Assembly: GCA_026874595.1 (NCBI GenBank)
Contig: CM049309.1
Span: 19,285,576 to 19,349,575 of the forward strand
Length of the DNA: 64,000 bases
Direction: 5' to 3'
Source: Sipunculus nudus
Lineage: Eukaryota > Annelida > Sipuncula > Golfingiida > Sipunculidae
Made by a program: the position numbers and the translations under genes. This document shows, one piece after another, positions 1 through 12,700 of the stretch. Within the stretch, counting starts at the first letter, position 1; every line of letters begins with the position of its first letter. The notes under the pieces were generated by a model, which saw nothing but the letters and a program-made list of their open reading frames with translations, was not told the origin of the DNA and did no database searches.

Positions 1-653
1 TTATGCAGATATTTATGAACAGATTTTGATGAAATTTTGTGGATGGTTAAGGTAACACTCTAAGAAACAGTTCAGGAGGTAATCTTGTTAAAAAATTTTT
101 TTTTTATTTCGAAGGATTAAATACCATTGGGACACAGGGCATTTCCTTTGTTCCCCAGCAGACAACGCATTCATAAGTATTAGAGTCAGCATTTTCCAAG
201 CAAATGACCAAGTGAACCTGTGATATTGAAGTGTGCACAATAAAGGAAGACTTGATAAGGAGAATCACACGTTTATATATCATATCATATTTTCTGTAAT
301 TCTACAATATAACCTCCAAATGTTTACCAGGCAAAACAAAAGTTTATTTCAGTTTATTTCATTCATATCCATAAATTTAAAAAAAAAACAGCAATTAAGT
401 CTTAAGTCCTGAACCTTAAGAAAAAGCTTAAGTGAAACTGGATAGGACATGGAGCTATAGCTCCCGAGAGATGGAGAGAGAGAGAGAGAAGGAGAGAGAG
501 AGAGAGAAGGAAGCAACAGCATTTTGGGTAATTCCTTGTTGTTAAACATTGATATTTGATTATGAAAGTCATTAAAATAAAAAGGCTTTGAAGTAATTTA
601 GGTTTATTCAAATAAAATTCACTAAATCCAGCAAAGAGGTCATGGCCTCTTAC
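1..653. other. Intron 3' of e38, with (AG)n microsatellite
   Basis: Intron sequence leading to the unseen NBD2 exons. It holds an (AG)n-rich purine tract at about 472-510. Nothing else recognisable; the overlapping minus-strand ORFs are simple-sequence artefacts. Confidence 0.6.
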
Positions 654-774
654 CTTCATGAGTTCTTCTATCCTCAGCATATCCTGATCAGCCTGACCAG
701 ACATCACGCGTTCCCGCTCACGAGCAACATCCTCATCCTCAGCTTCATGTCCACATGTTACCGCGGTAACCTTC
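654..774 (-). CDS. ABCA1-like: ABCA exon e38: linker into NBD2 (last exon in window)
   Basis: Encodes [20 protein letters not shown] and [20 protein letters not shown]. Matches [30 protein letters not shown] just before NBD2. Acceptor tttacacag, donor gtaaga. NBD2 itself is left of base 1. Confidence 0.96.
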
Positions 775-3700
775 CTGTGTAAAAAAAAATATATTCTTGA
801 CTGCATTTTGCATCTTGATAGCAGAAGCTGGATGCCAAAGGGTGCTACAATGATTTTAAAATACGAACAAAATGGCACCCATCAGGAGACAAAATAAGTG
901 TCAACATTTTTATTCATGGTATGTGGCTATTTGCTGTCAATAAATTCATTATAAAAATTCTAAAGCATTTAAGAAAAGTTTTACTCAGGTTTTCTAGTTT
1001 CAGGGGCCTAATCTTCTAACTGACCTTTATAAACTAAGGTAATCCCTTGCCCAGAGCCATAATAAAAATAGGCCAGAAAACATGGATATCACTGCACACA
1101 GGCTGCTTGTTTTGTTTATATCAACATGTTTATTATATGTGGGGCCCGCCAAAATAATCAAAACAAATTCAACAAAGGCATCTGGTGGCAAGTCAGATAA
1201 GCAAGAGTTTTGCAAATAGTGTTTTGCAACATGTGACCTTTCTATCTCCTCATATATGCAACCTACCACCTTAGATTACATGTTTTTCCCGTTTGTCAAC
1301 ATTGCTGTTTACAAATGTGTTGTTGATAAACAATTTATACATCCTTCACAGAGGCATTATAAGAACTTTTCATAACTAGATTTACCCTTAGCTCATTAAT
1401 ATATGTACAAAGGAAGCCAGAATCTCATAAATTCTTTTTCAAAAGGTAGGTGAATGGGCAGCTTTAAGGTTGGTATAAATTTAAGTTTTGAAAGAAAAGG
1501 TTTCCTGAGGTGATTGCACTGAAACCTGACAGCACTTACAGCCTATCTAGAATTATCCTTGTTCTAGGGCACTCAGTCATAATAATTTATACCCCAGAAC
1601 TTGTGTTTTGTTTGAAATTTTGTTTGCAATTTCTGCAATGTGCGGAACAAAGAACCATTCTCAGTCCAGTTTGCTGGATCATTAGTTCAACCAAAGCTGT
1701 GAACTTGAAAGCAAAAAACCAAACGTAAGCAGAGCACTAAAATATTCCCATGACTTTGACACTGCTTAGAGATCAAGCAAATATGGTGAGAGGATGCTGG
1801 AACATGAACAGGGTTATCCCTTACAAAGATGTTAACTACGAAGCAGTCACTTGTTACAAAAAGTTTAATCATTTGGATAAACTTACATTTTAATTAGCAG
1901 TTATAGGTTCAAATTTTTCACATAAAAGCTGATAGTGTTCAATTTAAAATAAAGCCTCATCCTCCTTACCTTGGCTTGCAGAAACATTTGTATTGTAACA
2001 CAAGATTCAGCAGGAAGAACCCAAAGCCCTGGACGGCCATACACAGTAGGTTACGACCCACAAGGTTCCACGCAAACGGGTCCCACTCCAGTGTCTCACC
2101 TGAAATGCAGGACATTATAGACACTGGTCATGCACAAATTAATTGATTATATCTGAGATTGGTGATTTTATGTCATAATCTTTGGTTGCATTTTGCATAT
2201 TTGATCACAAGCCATTATGTATGCACCTGCACAGATCAACCAGAAACAAGCAAATTTGTGGAATTATTTCACAATAACATAGAAGATGCAGAAAATAATA
2301 GATAATTGGTCATCAGTCTTTTTCCTATCAATCACAGAATTTGATTTTGCAACTACTTCTGATCACAGGTAGACATGACTCGATATATAGCCTGATTATA
2401 TATCTTCTCCTCCAAAAGGAGTACATAATCTAACTTCATTTGTTCTACGCAGAATAGGTGTGTGTCATGGTTAAAAAACTTCATGTTTGGATTACAACAA
2501 GGTCACCTCCAGAACAAAGACAGTCCCTAATATCAATAAATGGCCCTTGGAGGGGATAATGTTATCGCCTAAAAATGAACAAGATTCCTTCCATGCATAT
2601 TTTGGTGATACAAAATACCTCCAAGACTGTTCCTTTAGTTTTACCCTATCCTAACTCAGCATCATCAAAATATCTTCATACTTTTATCTTGAAACCAAAC
2701 AAATCAACCAAACATTCTGCCTTGTGATTGAATTTATTGTGAATCTTCTTGATGAAATTTTATAAATGTTTGAAAGGCCCAAAATTTATATCAAACTGAA
2801 AATAAACTGATAAACTTGTTTATTTTTGTGTATCTCAACTCATAACATCATAAGTTTCTACAGACAGTGACTCTACAATCTTACACAATGGCCCTGTTAA
2901 TAACCAAACATCTCATTAAACGTTTCATAGGTTTCACTGAGATGTTTAGGTTAAGACATAGCTATACATGTACATTCAGCATCTGTGACTGAACTTCATA
3001 CTCACCAAAGCTACTTAAAGCATCTGCAATGAGCTGTTGCCGTGTCATGTCTATCAGTCCTCGACCGAGACAGTAATGAGGCAACAACAAGAACACTTGT
3101 CGTAAGATGTTGTTGATATCGGTCAACTCCTGTGGGAAACAATAAATATTTTACCTTTAAATACTTGATATATTATACAAACATGAAGATATCTTCTAAG
3201 GCAAGTTCTTGTGAAGTGACAATTTAGTATTGACAGGGATGATCGGTAGGGAAGGGTTCACCATGTTGAATTAATTATAATTTATGTGATATAGTCATCA
3301 AACCAGAATGATTATGAAGTGACCATATGGGATCAGGAGAGGTAATTTGTAGGAAAAATTTTCTGGATCTGAATGAGCTCTGAAATCAAATTGGTTCATT
3401 TTGATGTCAGAACCAATTATACTTCCAAGATATGTGAAAAAATTCCATCACATTATTTTTTTAACAGACATACAAACAATATCTATGTGATAACATAACA
3501 TTTGATCTTAACCCCGTAACTATTATATAACAGCTGCTGAATTCACTGTTCTATGTTTAAAGCTAGCCATTCACCTAACTTTCTTTATTGTTTGTGATTT
3601 CTCATTTACTCTGCATACATATTCATGAACTTAAGGTTATTCCTATTTAGAAAAGTTCTTATAACACTTCTATGATGGGTGTACAAGCTTGTTTTTGTAC

Positions 3701-6700
3701 AAGCTCTTGACAATCACGGCAATGGTGATAAATGAAGAAAACTATGTAGCCTAGAAGTTTGGTTTGCTATGTCCATAAGTTGAAAGATCATTAGTTGCAT
3801 ATGCCTTTTGCAAAACTTTGTTTCATCTGTCTTGTTGCCAGATGTCCTTGTTGAATTATTATGGTGGGCCCCCCACATGTTAGAGACACATGGATATATA
3901 CTAAACAATCAGTCTGTGTGGGATGTCATCTGCATATTCTATTTTTATAAGTGTTTCAACGGAATATCTTAAGTTAATAAAGGTGGATATCAGAACAGAC
4001 ACCTTTAATCCACTAATGTAGGACATATGATTAAAATTATTTATTAAAATTTCTATTCTTAGAAACCTGATCAGCTTTAATACCTCAGTATCTAAATTTT
4101 TTAACATATTTACAATTGTCTTATCATCTGCAGACTAAAGGTTGTTTTTTTCAACAATATCAACAGTCCTGTGTTTAATTTCATGGTAAATCAGCTCATT
4201 TAGACATTCAAAATATCTGTGTACACAAGCTGACGAATGCAAGACAATATGCATGTTACTATATTAAATTAAAGAAAGCACTTGGTCTCCTATGCATAAA
4301 ACTGGGAACAAATTTTAAAACAGTAAAATATAATGATTATTAAACATAATTATTTCTCAAAATTTGAGCATGGGGGGATCTAACATAAATGTGTATATTA
4401 CATCACTGCACTTAAGACCATGCACAATATATGTGGCTGGACAAACATTAGGTAAAATCTAAGATTAAGTACTGGTATGAAGGTTTTACTAACCTGATCG
4501 TCAAACAGTTCCAGAGTGAAGGTCGTGATGGTGGAAATGATGCCCAGGAACACGTTGAGACAAGCCAGGCCCACGAACGCGCTGCTTGGTACCTTGAATA
4601 TGTAACACGCTGGGTACATCATCGGAGTCACTGCCCACCTGCAAACATTATATATCCACATACTAATCTATATTGTAACTGATGATGGTGCCACTTAACC
4701 TTTGACACAGAACTGCTCTGCCTCTTTTTAGTCTTAAACTGCAAGGAATGATACTAAGTGTGTTCTAAGGGGTTCATTTCAATATTATATAATAGCTCTT
4801 ACATTAATTCATAGAGAGGCTATATAAGAATATAAGTGTGAATTGTGTATAAAGCAAGCAAGCTTGCCAAATGGAAAACCTGACTGTCAGAATTAAGAGT
4901 ATACACAAGTTGTTTATAATTATTATCCCTTTCAGCCAACCCAGAATAAACTATACCACTGACTGGTCAGGAAGGGCCACACAAAAGGCCCATAGACTTC
5001 CAGTAGAGGATGAGTGATGCTTGAAAAATGAAATAAAGGAACTGATTACATGCAGAGACAGAGGGAACAGACTCAAACAGTATTTAAAGGATCCCTAATT
5101 AATAATTCTACAGACTTGTTCATAAAATAAATGGTATAAATGAGTTGGTAAATTTTACTTTCTTTTGGAAGGCATGAAATATCTAAAACTAGATGTGTCA
5201 GAACGAAACGAATGCCCCCGCCTTGGGCAAATTAGAAACATTTGTAAAATTTGGAAAATTTTTTAAGTTCAGGAGGTGTCGTATGGTCAAAAGTAGGTCA
5301 ACAAGGGCAAAATGCAAACTCGATCTGTAACGGGTCATTATCAAGCAACACACCAAAAATCATGCCAGTATATGCAGGCATTGTGAAAAAAGGTGCATAC
5401 ATGTGCATTTTCCATAAAAATTTCTGTCTTTTATGAAATTTTCTATGTTTAGGAGCCGTAAAACAATCAAAAGTAGGTCAACCAGGATGAAACGCAAACT
5501 CGATCTGTAACTGTCATTATCTGCCCACACAAAAAAAATCAGGGTGGTATCTGCAGGCATTGAGGAAAAAAGGTCAGTACATATGCATTTGTTATGAAAA
5601 TTTATATTTTTCATGAAACTTTCTATGTTCAGGAGCAGTCAAATGGTCAAAAGTAGGTCAACTGAGACAAAACAAGAACTGGATCTGTAACTGGTCATTA
5701 TCTGCCTACACACCAAAAATCAGGCCCGTATCTGAAGGCACTGCGAAAAAAAGTCCATACATTTGCACCTTTTTATGAAATTTTCTATGTTAGAGCACCG
5801 TCAAACGGTCAAAATAGGTCAACTGGTCATTATCTGCCCACACACCAAAAATCAGGCCAATATCTGCAGGTATTGGGAAGAAAAGTCTGTACAAGTGTAT
5901 TTGTCATGAAAATATATATTTTACATGAAATTTTCTATGTTCAGGAGCCGTAAAACAGTCAAAAGTAGGTCAACCGGGACGAAATGCGAACTCCATCTGT
6001 AACTGGTCAATATCTGCCGACACACCAAAAATCAGGCCAATATCTGCAGGCATTGCGAAAAAAAGTCCATACATGTGTATTTGTCATGAAATTTCATATT
6101 TTTCATGAAATTTTCTATGTTCAGGAGCCGTAAAACGGTCAAAAGTAGGTCAACCAGGACGAAACGCGAACTCCATCTGTAACTGGTCTATATCTGCCCA
6201 CACACCAAAAATCAGGCCAATATCTGCAGGCACTGCGAAAAAAAGTCCGTACATGTGTATCTGTCATGAATATTTCTATTTTTCATGAAAATTTCTAAGT
6301 TTAGGAGCTGTAAAACGGTCAAAAGTAGGTCAACTGGGACGAAACGCGAACTCGATCTGTAACTGGTCTATATCTGTCCACACACCAAAAATCAGGCCAA
6401 TATCTGCAGGCACTGCGAAAAAAAGTCTGTACATGTGTATTTGTCATAAAATTTCATATTTTTCATGAAATTTTCTATGTTCAGGAGCAGTAAAACGGTC
6501 AAAAGTAGGTCAACCAGGACGAAACGCGAACTCGATCTGTAACTGGTCTATATCTGCTCACAAACCAAAAATCAGGCCAATATCTGCAGGCACTGCGAAA
6601 AAAAGTCCGTACATGTGTATCTGTCATGAATATTTCTATTTTTCATGAAATTTTCTAAGTTTAGGAGCCGTAAAACGGTCAAATTTAGGTCAACCGGGAC

Positions 6701-9700
6701 GAAACGCGAACTCAATCTGTAACTGGTCTATATCTGCCCACACACCAAAAATCAGGCTAATATCTGCAGGCATTGCGAAAAAAAGTCCGTACATGTGTAT
6801 CTGTCATGAATATTTCTATTTTTCATGAAATTTTCCAAGTTTAGGAGCCGTAAAACGGTCAAAAGTAGGTCAACCGGGACGAAACGCGAACTCGATCTGT
6901 AACTGGTCTATATCTGCCCACACACCAAAAATCAGGCCAATATCTGTAGGCATTGCGAAAAAAAGTCCGTACAACTGTTTGATTTTGGAAGGACGGAAGG
7001 ACGGAATGACGGACATGGGTAAAACTATATGCCCCGGCCACTTTGTGGCGGGGGCATAAAAATATTTTACAATTATATTATGATTTATCCATTTTCTGTT
7101 ATAACTTCTAGGTACTAAAAACTATCATCATAAATACATCCTATACTTATACTTAGGTTATATAAATATCCAGGATAAATTTCAGAAAGTATAATTTGTT
7201 TGAGACACTAACCCGTAGAGCAGGAGCAATGCAATAAGACAAGGTGCGTTCCTGGCTGATACGTAAGCTTCCTTCTGGAACGCCACGAAGATGAGGATAC
7301 AGAGGATGGCTGGGATCAGGTAGTTCACCTGTAACGAACCATACACACATATTGACAGATGGAAATAAATATACTGATAGTCAGATTAAATATAGTGACA
7401 GTCTGACTAAATATAATGACAGTCAGATATAAATATTATGACAGTCAGATATATATACAGTGACTTTCAGATTAAATATAGTGACCATCAGATATAAATA
7501 CTGTGACAGTCAGACTTAAATTGTATGATAAATGACTTTCATGTCTTCATTAATATAAAAGATTATTTATTAGTGAAATGACAAAAATATCCCATGTTTA
7601 ATTGAGTTATATAAAATATAAGTTACTAAGGAGATGACTGTGGTGACTCTCCTGACTTCTTTACCATGTCCTGACATAAATTAGAAAACTGATGTGGCTG
7701 ACTATCCTGACAAACAAACCATGTGCCAGGAGTTTGCCAACAGGGACTATGCTGACTAATATATCATATTCTGGCAAAAGTCAGCCCACCAGGAAATGAT
7801 CAAGTTGACTATAAAGATTAACTTCCTATGTAACAGCAGAACTTGGCCACCCATAAATTCAAGGGTTTCCTCTGATGACTAACTTACAATGTCCGAACAA
7901 TAGTTAGCCTCCCAGTATATGACAAGGTTGACTACGCTGACTAACTTACCATGTCCAAACAGAAGGTAGCCACCCAGTAGATGAGGGGTTGACTCTGCTG
8001 ACTAATTACCATTTCCCAACAGAAGTTAGCCACCCAGTATAAGAAGTGGTTGACTCGGCTGACTAACTTAACAAGTCACAGCAGAGGTTAGCCACTGAGT
8101 AGATGACAGGGTTGACTTGGCTGACTAACTTACCATTTCCCAGCAGAAGTTAGATGATGGGGTTGACCCCGCTGACTAATATACCATTTCCCAGCAGAAG
8201 TTAGCCACCCAAATAATAAAGGGGTCGACACCGCTGGCTAACTTAACAAGTCACAGCAGAAGTTAGCCACCCAGTAGATGATGGGGTTGACCATGCTGAA
8301 TAACTAGTAACTTACCATTTCCCAGCAGAAGTTAGCCACCCAGTAGATGATGGGGTTGACCATGCTGAATAACTAGTAACTTACCATGTCCCAGCAGAAG
8401 TTAGCCACCCAGTAGATGATGGGGTTGACCATGCTGAATAACTAGTAACTTACTATGTCCCAGCAGAAGTTAGCCACCCAGTAGATGATGGGGTTGACCA
8501 TGCTGAATAACTAGTAACTTACCATGTCCCAGCAGGAGTTAGCCACCCAGTAGATGATGGGGTTGACCATGCTGAATAACTAGTAACTTACCATGTCCCA
8601 GCAGGAGTTAGCCACCCAGTAGATGATGGGGTTGACTATGCTGAATAACTAGTAACTTACCATGTCCCAGCAGAAGTTAGCAACCCAGTAGATGATGGGG
8701 TTGACCATGCTGAATAACTAGTAACTTACCATGTCCCAGCAGAAGTTAGCCACCCAGTAGATGATGGGGTTGACCATGCTGAATAACTAGTAAATTACCA
8801 TGTCCCAGCAGAAGTTAGCCACCCAGTAGATGATGGGGTTGACCATGATGAATAACTAGTAACTTACCATGTCCCAGCAGAAGTTAGCCACCCAGTAGAT
8901 GATGGGGTTGACCATGCTGAATAACTAGTAACTTACCATGTCCCAGCAGAAGTTAGCCACCCAGTAGATGATGGGGTTGACTATGCTGAATAACTAGTAA
9001 CTTACCATGTCCCAACAGAAGTTAGCAACCCAGTAGATGATGGGGTTGACTATGCTGAATAACTAGTAACTTACCATGTCCCAGCAGAAGTTAGCACCCC
9101 AGTAGATGATGGGGTTGACCATGCTGAATAACTAGTAACTTACCATGTCCCAGCAGAAGTTAGCCACCCAGTAGATGATGGGGTTGACCATGCTGAATAA
9201 CTTGTAACTTACCATGTCCCAGCAGGAGTTAGCCACCCAGAAGATGATGGGGTTGACTATGCTGAATAACTAGTAACTTACCATGTCCCAGCAGAAGTTA
9301 GCCACCCAGTAGATGATGGGGTTGACCATGCTGAATAACTAGTAACTTACCATGTCCCAGCAGAAGTTAGCCACCCAGTAGATGATGGGGTTGACCATGC
9401 TGAATAACTAGTAAATTACCATGTCCCAGCAGAAGTTAGCCACCCAGTAGATGATGGGGTTGACTATGCTGAATAACTAGTAACTTACCATGTCCCAGCA
9501 GAAGTTAGCCACCCAGTAGATGATGGGGTTGACCATGCTGAATAACTAGTAACTTACCATGTCCCAGCAGAAGTTAGCCACCCAGTAGATGATGGGGTTG
9601 ACCATGCTGAATAACTAGTAACTTACCATGTCCCAGCAGAAGTTAGCCACCCAGTAGATGATGGGGTTGACTATGCTGAATAACTAGTAACTTACCATGT

Positions 9701-12700
9701 CCCAGCAGAAGTTAGCCACCCAGTAGATGATGGGGTTGACTCCGCTGACTAACTTACCATGTCCCAGCAGAAGTTAGCAACCCAGTAGATGATGGGGTTG
9801 ACTCCGCTGACTAACTTACCATGTCCCAGCAGAAGTTAGCCACCCAGTAGATGATGGGGTTGACTCCGCTGACTAACTGCAGGTGTTTGGAGTTGGACAC
9901 TCGCTCCTCAATCAGGAACAGGACAAAACTGGCTGGGATGAAGGACATCGCAAAGATCACGCTTATAGCAATCAGGACATCGATGGCACTGGCTTTCCTG
10001 TAATACAAGAATAAGAAAAATCTACATGTGTTCAGGCATTAGTCTGGGAATTACAATTGGGTGAATGAAATGTCTGTTTGTGGGTAATCACCTGTAAATG
10101 TTAGCAGCAATTTTACCCTTCTGACATTAAAGATGACACTGATTATGTACGTCAAAGTGGCAGTATCGGCCATGTACTAGTACACAACTTTGATGATAAT
10201 CCTGATGAGGAAACAAACATTTCCAGATGTTTTCACAGCAATTCTCTATTTAAATAGTACAGTGTCACTAAACAAAAGTGACCCATAGGCCATGATGCTC
10301 AAATGACTGACATATTGCCATTGTCTAAAAATTTTGAACCTGTGAACAAGCAGTATTTACACATACATCATTGCTGAGATGCTGGCATGGATGAACACTA
10401 CACAAATTAAATCAGATAAAGACTTGATAAATTCTCTTAAGGTTTTGAGAATTGAGATCTTTTCCTTATATTTCTTACAGACTTTATGAGATTTTACAAG
10501 AATTTGTTTTCTTTGCATATGCGTACCTAATCGTTTATGGCTGATTATATCAAAATGCAATCTAATTGATTATAAAAATCATCAATATAAATGATTAATC
10601 AGCACACAGACAATTCTTACTTATATTTAGGTTACTGAAGGAGAATATTATGGGAATCATACAACTGAAAAAAAAAACATCTTTAAAGAAACATATTATC
10701 TGAGATACAGCAGACAACTTACAGTGTCTCTTCTCCAACTTGCTTGCGGGTCCTGTTCATTGGATGGTTGATGGCCGTGATGCCATATTCATTCGGGTCT
10801 TTGCCTCTGGGTAGCTGAGACCTGAGCAGCAGGTTGTTCAGAACATTCATGTACGACACCATGGCTGGGTAACCCTTGTTGTTGAACCAAACCTAGAAAA
10901 TAAATATTAATGGGCATGTATTTAACAGATATTCATAAACATATTTTCACAGAAGATTAATATTTATAAGCATATGAAATCAATATTCATCAGAACACAA
11001 TTAAAAAAAATACTCATAAGAAAATATTCAACACATTCATAATCATCTTTCCTACAGAAAAGGCTTTGGTCAATGTCTGTGTGATTATACAGGTTAGAAT
11101 TTGAGATTTCAACTGTAACTTTTCAAAACATTACAGTTACCATGTAGCTGTAATGTGAATATTTTTGATTAAGGATCAACTGATCACAACTGACCATTTA
11201 AACATTTCAATAAAACTTGGTATCGTGGAGTTATATCAAATAGAGTATATGATTTAAACCCAAGCGGTTTGACGCATGTTATTTTCAATTAATCACCAGT
11301 GGTTTAAGTGGCTCAAATAAGACTTAATTTAAATGTGGTAAAAGCAGACATACTTGATAATGAAATGTAGACACACTGTTTCTTTAAGTTAAACAATAAT
11401 TACAAGTTTTCTTAATTATCAGAGGGTACATTTTGAGGTCATTAATTATTAAATAAATACCTTAGCATTTCTCTTGGTTTCCATCGTGTTGATAATTTCT
11501 TCAATATCTTCCAGTATTGGCGGCAGGTCCACTTTGAAGGCAGGGTCCCTGTCTGGTTGGTCTGCTGTTGCTATTCGACGGAAGATGGAGTCCAGTGCTG
11601 TGATGTTCACCATCTGTAGCCTGTTGGTTTCACCAAAGGACAGCCCACCATATCTATCAAAAAGAAAATAAAAAGTGTCAGGAGTAGTGAATCATCAAAG
11701 ATTTAATCTGAATGCACAAAACACCAATACTTAAAGAACTTAATGGGCTTCCTGTGCAACACTGCATTGATTTAAAAATTTTATTATTGGTATAAAAAGC
11801 CATAAATGGTTTCTTGAAGATTTTTGTTAGAAAACTTTTTGTGTACCAGAAATGCAGCTTGGATTATCTGATCAAGGACTTTTAGTGGTTCCTAAAGCAA
11901 GAACAGAGAATGTATTAGAGTACCTTCTCTCCTTTGACACCAGGAATTTTCTGTTCAGTCACAGTTTCATATTCTCCAGCTTCTATTGGAATCTTAAAAA
12001 CTTTCCTTTAATATCAGCTTTTGGTAGTTCATGAAAACCAGATTTAACAGTGTTTTAGCGATATACTTTAATTATTTTAGTAATTGTCCTTTTTATAATG
12101 ATTTAACCAACTTTTGCTCTTAGTTTGAATAGCACTTTTGATAACAATTCTGTTGAATTAGCACTGTATAAAGGAAATGTATTATTATTATGATGGCTTG
12201 ATTTTCATCAATGTGTCTCCCAATGTTTATATTAAGATATTATATTCTTATAGTAAGATTTCTTTTGGTTGAAGAAACAGCATCCTTTATTATGCTCTCT
12301 TATCCAATCTTAATCTAAGTAAGTATATATGCAGATTTTCCATTTCTGTTTTGGATTACCTGATTGGGCAGTAGCGTACGCGTCCTATCATATTATTTTT
12401 GTATCCTGGTGTCATGAGGGCTCGGTGTCTACTGCACCTGCAGGTCCTGGGTGTGTAATTAACCCCATTGCTGGGTCATAACACTGAGGAAACCCAACAG
12501 ATGGACTTGTTTGTGAGTGATACACAGCTGTAGGGCATTTCCTTCCCTTTAAGCCTGCAGAATGCACACCCTGGGTGGGGACCGACCATGAAAATCTCAC
12601 AGCCTCAGCTGAGATTTGAACTCGCGACCACCCGAGTCCTGTGCTCTATCCCTGAGCCATAGAAGCTAGTTACCCAGTTAGCTATGCTTTCCATGGTTTC

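Noticed and set aside
402-878. 158-aa minus ORF covering e38
   Set aside because: The open frame extends through intron and an (AG)n tract; only 654-774 in the ABCA frame is exon.
7625-9819. CRISPR-like repeat array
   Set aside because: The units are directly tandem with no variable spacers, contain exon and splice-donor sequence, and the genome is an animal's.
12590-12668. Functional tRNA genes at the A/B-box hits (also 57676-57741 and 58700-58782)
   Set aside because: A and B boxes are present but I could not see a full cloverleaf with paired acceptor stem; non-tRNA bodies follow. SINE heads fit better.
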